Part shown: positions 33,733 through 42,696 of the stretch, in pieces
Numbering within the stretch: position 1 is the first letter of the stretch
Layout: every line of letters starts with the position of its first letter
Source of the DNA: Salegentibacter sp.
GTDB taxonomy: Bacteria > Bacteroidota > Bacteroidia > Flavobacteriales > Flavobacteriaceae
Reading direction: 5' to 3'
Length of the DNA stretch: 64,000 nucleotides
Assembly (NCBI GenBank): GCA_017795085.1
Contig: CP051246.1
Span: forward strand, 4,466,514-4,530,513
The notes under the pieces: generated by a model
Databases searched by the model: none
Seen by the model: the letters and a program-made list of their open reading frames with translations, nothing else
What the model was told of the DNA's origin: nothing
Position numbers and translations under genes: made by a program

Positions 33733-35541
33733 ATGTCTCATTACGAAGCACCTATACGAAAGCCTTTAGTTACCGGTGATAAAAACTATCACGATGTGAC
33801 CGTTGATGTGGCCGCACCGGTAGAAGGAAGGGCAAATAAATCCTGGTGGATTGTTTTTAGCATTGCGCTTGTTGCTTTTCTTTGGGGTGTAGGTTGTATA
33901 ATTTACACTATTTCCACAGGTATTGGAACTTGGGGTCTGAATAAAACTGTAGGCTGGGCCTGGGATATTACCAACTTTGTGTGGTGGGTAGGTATTGGTC
34001 ATGCCGGAACGCTTATTTCAGCAGTGCTTTTGCTCTTTCGTCAAAAATGGCGTATGGCGATTAACCGTTCTGCCGAGGCAATGACTATTTTCTCGGTAAT
34101 GCAGGCTGGTTTGTTTCCGCTAATTCACATGGGGAGACCATGGTTGGCATATTGGGTAGTACCTATTCCAAACCAATTTGGTTCGCTGTGGGTGAACTTT
34201 AATTCTCCGCTGCTTTGGGATGTATTTGCGATTTCAACTTACCTGTCGGTTTCGCTTGTTTTTTGGTGGACTGGTCTTTTACCAGATTTCGCTATGCTTC
34301 GCGATCGTGCGATTAAACCCTTTCAAAAACATATTTACAGTGTTTTGAGTTTTGGATGGAGTGGTCGTGCAAAAGACTGGCAACGTTTTGAAGAAGTTTC
34401 GCTTGTTCTTGCTGGTTTGGCAACTCCACTGGTACTTTCGGTACACACCATTGTATCGTTTGACTTTGCTACTTCTGTAATTCCTGGATGGCACACCACT
34501 ATTTTCCCGCCTTATTTTGTTGCCGGGGCTATTTTCTCTGGGTTTGCAATGGTAAATACCTTGCTTATTATTATGAGGAAGGTTTCCAATCTTGAGAATT
34601 ATATCACCATTCAGCATATTGAATTGATGAATATCGTAATTATGATTACCGGATCTATTGTGGGAGTAGCCTACATTACCGAACTGGTAATTGCGTGGTA
34701 TTCCGGTGTTGAATACGAACAGTATGCATTCCTTAACAGGGCTACCGGTCCTTATGCCTGGGCTTATTGGGCCATGATGACCTGTAACGTATTTTCACCA
34801 CAGTTTATGTGGTTTAAGAAACTAAGAACAAGTATTATGTTCTCTTTCTTTATTTCAATTGTGGTAAATATCGGGATGTGGTTTGAACGTTTTGTAATTA
34901 TTGTTACTTCGCTGCACCGCGATTATATGCCTTCAGCCTGGACGATGTTCTCACCAACATTTGTAGATATAGGAATTTTTATCGGTACTATTGGTTTCTT
35001 CTTTGTACTGTTTCTATTGTATGCGCGCTCTTTCCCTGTAATCGCACAGGCAGAGGTGAAGACAATTTTGAAAGCTTCAGGAGAAAAATATAAAAAGTTA
35101 CGTGCCGAAAAAGGAGATGATGTAAAACATTACGATCCTGTTGTAAGAGAACCAAATTCAAATACCAGTGAAGGTGTGCATAAAAAAGTTCAGGATACTG
35201 AAGATTACGATGAAACTGACACAACAGATGATCATAACGAAACTGTAAATGTAGATGGACTTGTGGTTTCTGAAGTAACTCGTGATAGGCTTGATAAGAT
35301 GCTTGAAAGAATCGGAACTTTTAATCCTGAAAATCAAATCCAGGATGATCTTCAAAAACTTGAAACGGTAGGACCTTTCCTTGAACAACGCTTACACCAG
35401 GTTGGAATTTATACCTATGTTCAGGTTAGCAGCTTAACTCAGGACGATTTTGAATTGCTGGATGAAGTGATTGAAAACTTCCCCGATGCCGATAAACGCG
35501 GTGATTGGGTAAACCAGGCAAGTAAACTAAAAAATAAGTAA
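33733..35541 (+). CDS. actC: alternative complex III quinol-oxidising subunit ActC (NrfD-like) with C-terminal HhH-like tail
   Basis: A 602-residue integral membrane protein of the NrfD/PsrC family with about ten TM helices (from about 38 to 435), the subunit where menaquinol is thought to be oxidised. After the last helix comes a cytoplasmic linker of about 100 residues, acidic and threonine-rich (DYDETDTTDDHNE), then a compact tail from about residue 543 (LETVGPFLEQRLHQVGIYTYVQVSSL) that reads like a helix-hairpin-helix motif. The tail is not part of the NrfD fold. It lies between actB and actD with gaps of 34 and 5 bp. Confidence 0.93.
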   Translation: MSHYEAPIRKPLVTGDKNYHDVTVDVAAPVEGRANKSWWIVFSIALVAFLWGVGCIIYTISTGIGTWGLNKTVGWAWDITNFVWWVGIGHAGTLISAVLLLFRQKWRMAINRSAEAMTIFSVMQAGLFPLIHMGRPWLAYWVVPIPNQFGSLWVNFNSPLLWDVFAISTYLSVSLVFWWTGLLPDFAMLRDRAIKPFQKHIYSVLSFGWSGRAKDWQRFEEVSLVLAGLATPLVLSVHTIVSFDFATSVIPGWHTTIFPPYFVAGAIFSGFAMVNTLLIIMRKVSNLENYITIQHIELMNIVIMITGSIVGVAYITELVIAWYSGVEYEQYAFLNRATGPYAWAYWAMMTCNVFSPQFMWFKKLRTSIMFSFFISIVVNIGMWFERFVIIVTSLHRDYMPSAWTMFSPTFVDIGIFIGTIGFFFVLFLLYARSFPVIAQAEVKTILKASGEKYKKLRAEKGDDVKHYDPVVREPNSNTSEGVHKKVQDTEDYDETDTTDDHNETVNVDGLVVSEVTRDRLDKMLERIGTFNPENQIQDDLQKLETVGPFLEQRLHQVGIYTYVQVSSLTQDDFELLDEVIENFPDADKRGDWVNQASKLKNK

Positions 35542-35546
35542 TTAAG

Positions 35547-36074
35547 ATGGCATCAAAAGTTGTACACGCTATTTATAATGATGACGATTTGCTTTTACAA
35601 GCCGTAAAGCAGGTTCGTGAGGCCCATTATCATATTGGTGAAATTTATACGCCTTTCCCTGTGCATGGTCTTGATAAAGCAATGGGACTAGCACCCACGC
35701 GTTTGGCTATAACCTCTTTCCTTTATGGACTAGTTGGTTTAACTGTTGCCGTTTTAATGATGAATTTCATAATGATTGAAGACTGGCCACAGGATATTGG
35801 TGGAAAGCCAAGTTTTAGTTTTTTGCAAAATATGCCGGCTTTTGTGCCTATTATGTTTGAATTAACGGTGTTTTTCGCAGCTCACTTAATGGTTATAACT
35901 TTTTATATGAGAAGTAAATTATGGCCTTTTAAGCAAGCAGAAAATCCCGATGTAAGAACTACAGACGATTTGTTCCTTATGGAAGTGGAAGCAAGTAACC
36001 TTAACGTAGAAGATCTTACCGATTTTCTTTACAATACCGGTGCTTCTGAAATTAGATTAATAGATAATAAATAG
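35547..36074 (+). CDS. actD: alternative complex III subunit ActD (DUF3341)
   Basis: A 175-residue protein with two TM helices (about 56-77 and 98-121) and the DUF3341 sequence (YNDDDLLLQAVKQVREAHYHIGEIYTPFPVHGLDKAMGL near the N terminus). It is a small membrane subunit of the complex, probably stabilising ActC. Only 5 bp separate it from actC and 5 bp from actE. Confidence 0.93.
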   Translation: MASKVVHAIYNDDDLLLQAVKQVREAHYHIGEIYTPFPVHGLDKAMGLAPTRLAITSFLYGLVGLTVAVLMMNFIMIEDWPQDIGGKPSFSFLQNMPAFVPIMFELTVFFAAHLMVITFYMRSKLWPFKQAENPDVRTTDDLFLMEVEASNLNVEDLTDFLYNTGASEIRLIDNK

Positions 36075-36079
36075 TTGCA

Positions 36080-36763
36080 ATGAGAAGTTTTTTCCATAAA
36101 TCTATATTATTGTTAAGCGTTGCTGCTTGTTTTATTGCTTGCGATAAAGATAAGCCCAACTATCAATATATGCCCGATATGTATGAACCGATAGGATATG
36201 AAGCCTACGGGGAATATGATATTTTTGTAAATGGGCAGGAGGCCAAATTACCTGCTCCGGGGAGTATCCCGAGGGGATGGATGCCTTATGAGTATGAGAA
36301 TACAACAGAGGGAAGGGCACAGGCAAAAGCAAAATTAACAAATCCGCTACCATATACTGAAGATAATGTAAATAAAGGTAAAGGGTTATATACCATTTAT
36401 TGTGCAGTTTGCCACGGAGATAATGGAGACGGCCAGGGAATCCTTGCTGAAAGAGAAAAAATTCTAGGTGTTCCATCATACGATGATCCGGGTAGGGCAA
36501 TTACCGAAGGTAGTGTTTATCATGTAATGTATTATGGACTTAACTCAATGGGATCTTATGCTGTTCAAACAAGCGAGGAAGAAAGATGGCAAATCGCTCA
36601 TTACGTAATGAGCCTTAAAGATCAATTAGAAGGTAATGATGCCCGCGAATTTGTAGAAAAAGGAGCTCAAACTGATGTAGAGGAATCTGAAGTTGAAGCC
36701 GCTCAGGAAAATGTAGGAGAGGAAAACGTCCTTACTGAGACTGAAGACAGCGAAGAAGAATAA
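36080..36763 (+). CDS. actE: alternative complex III monoheme cytochrome c lipoprotein ActE
   Basis: A 227-residue lipoprotein (signal 1-19, lipobox FIAC, then DKDKP) with one heme site CAVCHG (about residues 109-114) in a cytochrome c domain (DNVNKGKGLYTIYCAVCHGDNGDGQGILAER, distal Met from the GLNSMGSY region), followed by an acidic tail. In alternative complex III this monoheme subunit hands electrons to the terminal acceptor. It lies between actD and actF. Confidence 0.93.
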   Translation: MRSFFHKSILLLSVAACFIACDKDKPNYQYMPDMYEPIGYEAYGEYDIFVNGQEAKLPAPGSIPRGWMPYEYENTTEGRAQAKAKLTNPLPYTEDNVNKGKGLYTIYCAVCHGDNGDGQGILAEREKILGVPSYDDPGRAITEGSVYHVMYYGLNSMGSYAVQTSEEERWQIAHYVMSLKDQLEGNDAREFVEKGAQTDVEESEVEAAQENVGEENVLTETEDSEEE

Positions 36764-36795
36764 AACAATTAAGAAAAAGTATTAGATATATCAAT

Positions 36796-38145
36796 ATGTA
36801 TACGTTATCCGGTAAATTGAGATTAACAGCAATTATTTTTATGATTGTGGGCGCCCTGGGACTGGTAATCGGTTTTATTCAGGCTCCTTCAACTGTTGAT
36901 GAAGTTAAGGAAATGATGGCTGCTGAAGCACATCATGGTAACTCCCACGGAGCAGAAGAAGTCGAGGCAAAAGCAGAACATGGTATGATGACCGATACCG
37001 CAAAGAGGGGGGGTGAACATGCTGAAGCAGGCCACGATCAGGAACACTTAGAGCACACTTTACACCAATTACAGAATAAGCCCTGGGCTGCTACTTATGT
37101 TGCCGCTTTCTTCTTTTTTATGATTTCATTGGGTGTTCTTGCATTTTATGCTGTTCAGTATGCCGCACAAGCAGGCTGGTCTCCGGTTCTGTTCAGGGTA
37201 ATGGAAGCTATTACGGCTTATCTGGTGCCCGGAGGAATAATTGTATTTGTGATTTTAGTAATTTCAACACTTCATCTAAACCACTTGTTTATTTGGATGG
37301 ATCCTGAAGTGGTTGCACACGATGAAATTATTCAGAATAAAACAGGATTTCTTAACGTACCTTTTTTCTTAATTAGAGCGGCAGTTTATCTTGGAGGCTG
37401 GTTTGTCTTTAGACATTTTTTAATAAAAAATTCAAGAAGGCTTGATGAAAATGGCGATTTAGCTTTTTATAAAAAGAACTTTAAACTGGCAGCTGGTTTC
37501 CTGGTATTTTTTATTGTAACTGAATCTTTGATGAGCTGGGACTGGATTATGAGTTTAGACCCTCACTGGTTTAGCACGCTGTTTGGTTGGTATGTTTTTG
37601 CCAGTATGTTTGTGTCGGGAATTACTGTTATTGCAATGGTGAGTATTTACCTTAAATCAAGAGGCTATCTTCCTTTTGTAAATGATAGCCATATACACGA
37701 TTTAGCCAAATTTATGTTCGGTATTAGTATTTTCTGGACTTACCTTTGGTTCTCTCAGTTTATGCTTATTTGGTATTCTAACATTCCTGAAGAAGTGGTA
37801 TATTTTATCAGTAGGATAGAAAATTATCCATTATTATTCTTCGGAATGGTAGCCCTTAACTTTATTTTTCCGGTATTAATGCTTATGAATAGCGATTATA
37901 AACGTGTAAACTGGTTTGTAATACTTACTGGAATTGTAATTCTATGTGGGCATTATTTAGATGTATTTGTAATGATTATGCCTTCGACTGTTGGTGAATC
38001 CTGGTTTATAGGATTACCTGAAATTAGTGCTATTTTACTTTTCGGGGGCTTGTTTGCGTTTGTGGTATTTAATGCCCTTACCAAAGCACCGTTGTTGGTA
38101 AAAGGAAATCCGTTCCTTAAAGAAAGTGAACATTACCATTATTAA
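36796..38145 (+). CDS. actF: alternative complex III membrane subunit ActF
   Basis: A 449-residue multi-pass membrane protein with about ten TM helices and a His-rich periplasmic insertion after TM1 (AEAHHGNSHGAEEV…HAEAGHDQEHLEHTLHQL, residues about 40-90). It is homologous to the NrfD-like ActC core and belongs to the ActF family (wording HLNHLFIWMDPEVVAHDEIIQNKTGFLNV). It may contribute a proton path. The gene ends 34 bp before coxB. Confidence 0.92.
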   Translation: MYTLSGKLRLTAIIFMIVGALGLVIGFIQAPSTVDEVKEMMAAEAHHGNSHGAEEVEAKAEHGMMTDTAKRGGEHAEAGHDQEHLEHTLHQLQNKPWAATYVAAFFFFMISLGVLAFYAVQYAAQAGWSPVLFRVMEAITAYLVPGGIIVFVILVISTLHLNHLFIWMDPEVVAHDEIIQNKTGFLNVPFFLIRAAVYLGGWFVFRHFLIKNSRRLDENGDLAFYKKNFKLAAGFLVFFIVTESLMSWDWIMSLDPHWFSTLFGWYVFASMFVSGITVIAMVSIYLKSRGYLPFVNDSHIHDLAKFMFGISIFWTYLWFSQFMLIWYSNIPEEVVYFISRIENYPLLFFGMVALNFIFPVLMLMNSDYKRVNWFVILTGIVILCGHYLDVFVMIMPSTVGESWFIGLPEISAILLFGGLFAFVVFNALTKAPLLVKGNPFLKESEHYHY

Positions 38146-38179
38146 TAAAAGATTGATTGTTTAAAGAAGAAATTATAAA

Positions 38180-39241
38180 ATGACACCATTTTTAGTAATA
38201 ATAGTACTTGCGCTTTTGGCCCTTACCGTATGGCAAATGTCAAAAATATTTGAGTTGTCTAAAGGGCCTGATGTTGAAGACAGCCAAATAGCTAATGATA
38301 AAGATAACCGCCAGCAAGCTAAAATTATGCTGGGTTTTATGATTTTCCTTTATGTGGGAATGGCTTACTGTTTTTGGCATTATAGCAAACTTTACCTGCC
38401 TGAAGCAGCTTCAGAACACGGGAGCCAGGTTGATACCTTAATGTTTATCTCTATAGGTCTTATTATGCTGGTACAGGTAATTACCCAGGCGCTTTTGCAT
38501 TGGTTTGCCTATAAATACCAGGGAAAAAAAGGAAATAAAGCCCTTTTCTTTGCCGATAATGATAAGCTGGAATTTATCTGGACTATTATTCCGGTAATTG
38601 TTTTAGCAGGTCTTATTATTTATGGTTTGTTTACTTGGAGTGATATCATGAATATTGATGAAGATGACGATCCGATTGTTATTGAAATCTATGCCAAGCA
38701 ATTTAGTTGGCAAGCGCGTTATGCCGGGGAGGATAATACACTAGGTGAAGCCAATGTAAGGTTTATTGATGGAGTTAATAATGTTGGTCTTAATGAAAAT
38801 GATTCCTATGCAAATGATGATAAAATTACTACCGAGCTTCATCTTCCGGTAGATAAAAAAGTATTATTTAAATTCCGTTCCCAGGATGTATTGCACTCAG
38901 CTTATTTCCCACACTTTAGGGCGCAAATGAATGTTGTGCCGGGTATGGTTACTCAATTTGCTTTTACTCCCAGCATTACTTCTGAAGAAATGAGGAATAG
39001 TGAATATATGGTAGATAAAGTAAAGACCATTAACGAAATTAGAAAAGAGAACAGTAAACAATTAATGGCAGAAGGGGAACCGGCATTAGATTCTTATGAA
39101 TTTGATTATTTTCTACTTTGTAATAAAATTTGCGGAAATGCACACTACAATATGCAAATGAAAATAGTTGTAGAGAGTGAAGATGAATATAACGAATGGT
39201 TGAGCGAACAGCAAACCTTCGAACAAAGTATGGACCAATAG
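38180..39241 (+). CDS. coxB: cytochrome c oxidase subunit II
   Basis: A 353-residue subunit II with an extra N-terminal TM helix (1-25) plus the two usual helices (about 50-70 and 85-115, then 132-152), and a periplasmic cupredoxin domain with the CuA site. Ligands visible are H in DVLHSAYFPHFR and the C-terminal CNKICGNAHYNM (CxxxCGxxHxxM). No fused cytochrome c domain is present, so electrons must come from ActE/ActA or a soluble cytochrome. It is linked to coxA by 35 bp. Confidence 0.94.
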   Translation: MTPFLVIIVLALLALTVWQMSKIFELSKGPDVEDSQIANDKDNRQQAKIMLGFMIFLYVGMAYCFWHYSKLYLPEAASEHGSQVDTLMFISIGLIMLVQVITQALLHWFAYKYQGKKGNKALFFADNDKLEFIWTIIPVIVLAGLIIYGLFTWSDIMNIDEDDDPIVIEIYAKQFSWQARYAGEDNTLGEANVRFIDGVNNVGLNENDSYANDDKITTELHLPVDKKVLFKFRSQDVLHSAYFPHFRAQMNVVPGMVTQFAFTPSITSEEMRNSEYMVDKVKTINEIRKENSKQLMAEGEPALDSYEFDYFLLCNKICGNAHYNMQMKIVVESEDEYNEWLSEQQTFEQSMDQ

Positions 39242-39276
39242 TAACAACAACCATTTAAAAGAATATTATTTAAGAT

Positions 39277-41097
39277 ATGTCAGCAACAGCAACAGCACCG
39301 GCTCACGATCACCACGACGATCATGGACATCATCATAAACAAACCTTTATTACTAAATATATATTTAGTACTGATCATAAGATGATCTCCAAGCAATATC
39401 TTATTACCGGAATTATTATGGGTATTGTAGGAATTATGATGTCTGTATTGTTCCGTTTACAACTTGCATGGCCAGAAGAATCATTTTGGATTTTTGAAAC
39501 TCTTCTAGGGCGCTTTGCGGAAGATGGAGTGATGAGTCCGTCAATTTACCTGGCTCTTGTTACCATTCACGGTACCATTATGGTTTTCTTTGTACTTACT
39601 GCTGGCTTAAGTGGTACGTTTAGTAACCTACTTATTCCATTGCAGATTGGAGCACGTGATATGGCATCAGGCTTTTTGAATATGGTTTCGTATTGGTTGT
39701 TCTTCATTTCTTCGGTAATTATGTTAAGTTCTTTATTTGTAGAAGCAGGACCTGCTTCAGCAGGTTGGACTATCTATCCACCACTTAGTGCATTGCCTGA
39801 AGCTATTGGAGGTTCAGGAGCAGGGATGACACTTTGGTTGGTTTCACTGGCTATATTTATTGCCTCATCGCTTCTTGGTTCATTAAACTATATTGTAACG
39901 GTATTAAACCTAAGAACAAACGGAATGTCTATGACCAGGCTTCCGCTTACCATATGGGCATTTTTTATAACGGCTATTATTGGAGTAGTATCTTTTCCGG
40001 TGCTTTTAGCTGCGGCACTTTTACTTATTATGGATAGAAGTTTTGGAACCTCTTTCTTTTTAAGTGATATTTTTATAAAAGGAGAAGTACTAAGTCACCA
40101 GGGAGGATCGCCAGTGCTTTTCGAACATTTGTTTTGGTTCCTTGGCCACCCTGAAGTTTATATTGTAATTCTTCCCGCAATGGGAATCGTTTCTGAAGTG
40201 ATGGCCACAAACGCCCGTAAACCTATTTTCGGTTATCGTGCAATGGTAGCATCAATTTTAGCAATTGCGTTCCTTTCAACTATTGTTTGGGGACACCATA
40301 TGTTCGTATCGGGAATGAACCCATTTCTTGGATCGGTATTTACTTTTACAACATTATTAATTGCCATTCCTTCAGCGGTAAAAGCCTTTAACTGGATTAC
40401 TACTTTGTGGAAGGGTAACCTCCAAATGAACCCGGGGATGTTATTCTCGATTGGTTTTGTATCAACTTTTATTACCGGTGGTTTAACCGGAATTATCCTT
40501 GGGGATTCAACGCTTGATATCAACGTTCACGATACGTATTTTGTTATTGCTCACTTTCACCTGGTAATGGGGATTTCAGCTATTTACGGATTATTGGCCG
40601 GGGTGTATCACTGGTATCCTAAAATGTTTGGCCGAATGATGAACAAAAATCTTGGTTATGTCCATTTTTGGGTAACTGCCGTCGGTGCTTACGGAATTTT
40701 CTTCCCGATGCACTTTATTGGCCTTGCCGGTTTGCCAAGACGTTATTATACGAACACGGCTTTCCCATATTTTGATGATTTAGCCGATGTGAACGTGATT
40801 ATTACTATTTTTGCCATTATTACAGCAGCAGTTCAGGTAGTTTTCCTTTATAATTTCTTTGCTTCTATGTTCTTCGGAAAGAAAGCTAAACAGAATCCCT
40901 GGAATGCTACAACATTGGAATGGACAACTCCTGTAGAACACATTCATGGAAACTGGCCTGGAGCAATTCCTTCGGTTTACCGTTGGCCTTATGATTATTC
41001 AAAAACAAATGAAGATGGGGAATATGTAATTAAAGGGCAGGATTTCGTTCCGCAAAACGTTCCGCTTCAGGAAAACGAAGAAGAATTAAATCATTAA
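39277..41097 (+). CDS. coxA: cytochrome c oxidase subunit I
   Basis: A 606-residue heme-copper oxidase subunit I with 12 TM helices and a His-rich N terminus (HDHHDDHGHHHK). Heme and CuB ligands visible: HGTIMVFF, FWFLGHPEVYIVILP (CuB His and cross-linked Tyr), WGHHMF, and HDTYFVIAHFHLVMG for the heme a/a3 ligands. It reduces O2 to water and pumps protons. It is the last gene of the act-cox operon; subunit III genes and heme O synthase lie about 21 kb downstream (62.2 kb). A terminator follows. Confidence 0.96.
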   Translation: MSATATAPAHDHHDDHGHHHKQTFITKYIFSTDHKMISKQYLITGIIMGIVGIMMSVLFRLQLAWPEESFWIFETLLGRFAEDGVMSPSIYLALVTIHGTIMVFFVLTAGLSGTFSNLLIPLQIGARDMASGFLNMVSYWLFFISSVIMLSSLFVEAGPASAGWTIYPPLSALPEAIGGSGAGMTLWLVSLAIFIASSLLGSLNYIVTVLNLRTNGMSMTRLPLTIWAFFITAIIGVVSFPVLLAAALLLIMDRSFGTSFFLSDIFIKGEVLSHQGGSPVLFEHLFWFLGHPEVYIVILPAMGIVSEVMATNARKPIFGYRAMVASILAIAFLSTIVWGHHMFVSGMNPFLGSVFTFTTLLIAIPSAVKAFNWITTLWKGNLQMNPGMLFSIGFVSTFITGGLTGIILGDSTLDINVHDTYFVIAHFHLVMGISAIYGLLAGVYHWYPKMFGRMMNKNLGYVHFWVTAVGAYGIFFPMHFIGLAGLPRRYYTNTAFPYFDDLADVNVIITIFAIITAAVQVVFLYNFFASMFFGKKAKQNPWNATTLEWTTPVEHIHGNWPGAIPSVYRWPYDYSKTNEDGEYVIKGQDFVPQNVPLQENEEELNH

Positions 41098-41116
41098 TTT
41101 TTCAGTATAGATATAG

Positions 41117-41146
41117 AAAAGCCTTTCCAAACCGGAGAGGCTTTTG
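41117..41146 (+). terminator. terminator of the act-cox operon
   Basis: AAAAGCCTTTCC and GGAGAGGCTTTT pair with one mismatch around AAACC, followed by GTTTTT. Confidence 0.85.
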
Positions 41147-41162
41147 TTTTTAATGTAATCAT

Positions 41163-41194
41163 ACCCTTCAAAGGTTTAAAACCCTTGAAGGGTT
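41163..41194. repeat. palindromic repeat (ACCCTTCAA…TTGAAGGGT)
   Basis: ACCCTTCAAAGGTTT and AAACCCTTGAAGGGT form an inverted repeat centred on 41178-41179 with two mismatches near the loop. I recall this AACCCTTCAAGGGTT-type palindrome between genes in many Bacteroidota genomes. It lies between the cox terminator and the ruvB promoter. Confidence 0.65.
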
Positions 41195-41232
41195 AAATTA
41201 TTCAATATTCCCTATTCATTACACATTATAAT

Positions 41233-41240
41233 TATCTTTG
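41233..41240 (+). promoter_or_regulatory. promoter -7 element of ruvB
   Basis: TATCTTTG matches TAnnTTTG. Transcription would start near 41245, which excludes the TTG at 41238 as a start codon and supports the ATG at 41268. Confidence 0.6.
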
Positions 41241-41267
41241 TCGAAGACCTTTTTGAGTAAACTGATT

Positions 41268-42290
41268 ATGAACGAGAACCTTGATCCCACCGGAGAAAAC
41301 TTTTCTCCCGAAGAATTTGATATCGAAAGGGCATTACGCCCCTTAAGCTTTGACGATTTTGCCGGTCAGGATCAGGTGTTGGAAAATCTAAAAGTGTTTG
41401 TTGAAGCTGCAAATCAAAGAGGCGAAGCTTTAGATCATACACTTTTTCATGGTCCTCCCGGTTTAGGTAAAACAACTTTAGCTCATATTCTAGCAAATGA
41501 GTTAGGAGTTGGTATAAAGGTAACATCGGGCCCGGTTTTAGACAAACCCGGCGATCTTGCCGGTTTGTTGACCAATCTCGAAGAAAGGGACATTCTTTTT
41601 ATAGATGAGATTCACAGGTTAAGTCCAGTAGTGGAGGAATACCTCTATTCGGCCATGGAAGATTACCGTATTGATATTATGATTGAAAGCGGGCCAAATG
41701 CCCGTACAGTACAAATTAATCTTAATCCTTTCACACTTATCGGAGCTACAACACGCTCAGGCTTACTTACAGCGCCAATGCGGGCACGTTTTGGTATTTC
41801 CAGCCGTTTACAATACTACTCAACCGAACTGCTTTCAGACATCGTACAGCGAAGCTCAGATATCCTAAGGGTGCCTATCGAACTTGATGCCGCTATAGAA
41901 ATTGCTGGTAGGAGCCGAGGAACTCCCAGAATTGCCAATGCCTTATTGCGACGGGTGCGGGATTTTGCCCAAATTAAAGGCAATGGCAAAATAGATATGA
42001 AAATCGCAAAATATGGGCTAAAGGCACTAAATGTAGATGCCCATGGTTTAGATGAAATGGATAATAAAATCCTGGAAACTATTATTGATAAATTTAAAGG
42101 AGGTCCTGTAGGATTAACCACTTTGTCTACGGCTGTTAGCGAAAGTGCCGAAACCATAGAAGAAGTCTACGAGCCTTTTTTAATTCAGCAGGGCTTTATT
42201 TATCGTACTCCCCGTGGCCGTGAAGTTACCGAAGCCGCTTATAAACACCTTGGCAGGGTGAAAGGTGATGCTCAGGGAGGATTGTTTTAA
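41268..42290 (+). CDS. ruvB: Holliday junction branch migration helicase RuvB
   Basis: A 340-residue AAA+ motor of the RuvAB branch migration complex. It has the start MNENLDPTGENFSPEEFD, the FDDFAGQDQVLENLKVF segment, Walker A GPPGLGKTT, Walker B LFIDEIHRL, sensor I GATTRSG, the arginine finger region MRARFGI and the winged-helix end (PRGREVTEAAYKHLG). The ATG at 41268 is preferred over an in-frame TTG at 41238 because a promoter -7 element overlaps the latter. ruvA lies about 7 kb away (49177), so the two are not cotranscribed here. Confidence 0.96.
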   Translation: MNENLDPTGENFSPEEFDIERALRPLSFDDFAGQDQVLENLKVFVEAANQRGEALDHTLFHGPPGLGKTTLAHILANELGVGIKVTSGPVLDKPGDLAGLLTNLEERDILFIDEIHRLSPVVEEYLYSAMEDYRIDIMIESGPNARTVQINLNPFTLIGATTRSGLLTAPMRARFGISSRLQYYSTELLSDIVQRSSDILRVPIELDAAIEIAGRSRGTPRIANALLRRVRDFAQIKGNGKIDMKIAKYGLKALNVDAHGLDEMDNKILETIIDKFKGGPVGLTTLSTAVSESAETIEEVYEPFLIQQGFIYRTPRGREVTEAAYKHLGRVKGDAQGGLF

Positions 42291-42379
42291 GAGAATTCTT
42301 TAAAATTAATTGTTTTCTTATATAGTGTGAATGCCATTTTGTATTCCCTTTTTTAAATTTTATTGATTTTTACTGGGAG

Positions 42380-42566
42380 ATGCCGATTTATATGGATTTA
42401 CATAAAGTGAGTGGAAGCATAGTTTTGTAACCGGAGATAAATTTTCTGTGTATATAATGCTGAAAATAAAGAGCTGGTGCGAAAACACGGGGAGCTTGGA
42501 GGTTTTCCTGTAACCCAAATTAGTGAGGTGGCTAATATCATTAGCCCGGAAAATGCAAGGAATTAA
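42380..42566 (+). pseudogene. relic of a DUF4242 (nickel-binding-like) protein gene
   Basis: The frame from 42380 reads MPIYMDLHKVSGSIVL then stops; MPIYMD.H is how DUF4242 proteins begin. After a stop, another frame from 42441 reads IFCVYNAENKELVRKHGEL, then GGFPVTQISEVANIISPE, ending at 42566; this matches the usual end (FCVY.AP..E.VREHARRGGFP…I.EV…I.P). Both ends of one small protein are therefore present, but the roughly 40 residues in between are missing and the two parts are out of frame. Recognition is by memory of the family. Confidence 0.6.
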
Positions 42567-42650
42567 TCTTAACCTAAGAAGCCTGTTGTTTATTTGAAAG
42601 TTTCTGAATCACAAAATTTGTTTATATTTTTTCTAGGAAAGTTGATAACC

Positions 42651-42658
42651 TATATTTG
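42651..42658 (+). promoter_or_regulatory. promoter -7 element of queG
   Basis: TATATTTG, 39 bp before the GTG start. A clear -33 element is not seen. Confidence 0.5.
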
Positions 42659-42696
42659 AAAATGTACTAATTTATTTATCTGTAATTTGTGAGTTT

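Larger units (their letters stand above)
42291..42696. other. intergenic region holding a DUF4242 gene relic
   Basis: About 405 bp between ruvB and queG. The middle is the broken DUF4242 gene (42380-42566); the queG promoter element is at 42651-42658. I see nothing else. Confidence 0.6.

Noticed and set aside
41238..41267. Upstream in-frame TTG start for ruvB, adding ten residues
   Set aside because: A promoter -7 box TATCTTTG covers this TTG, and RuvB orthologues begin near MNEN…, so the ATG at 41268 is preferred.
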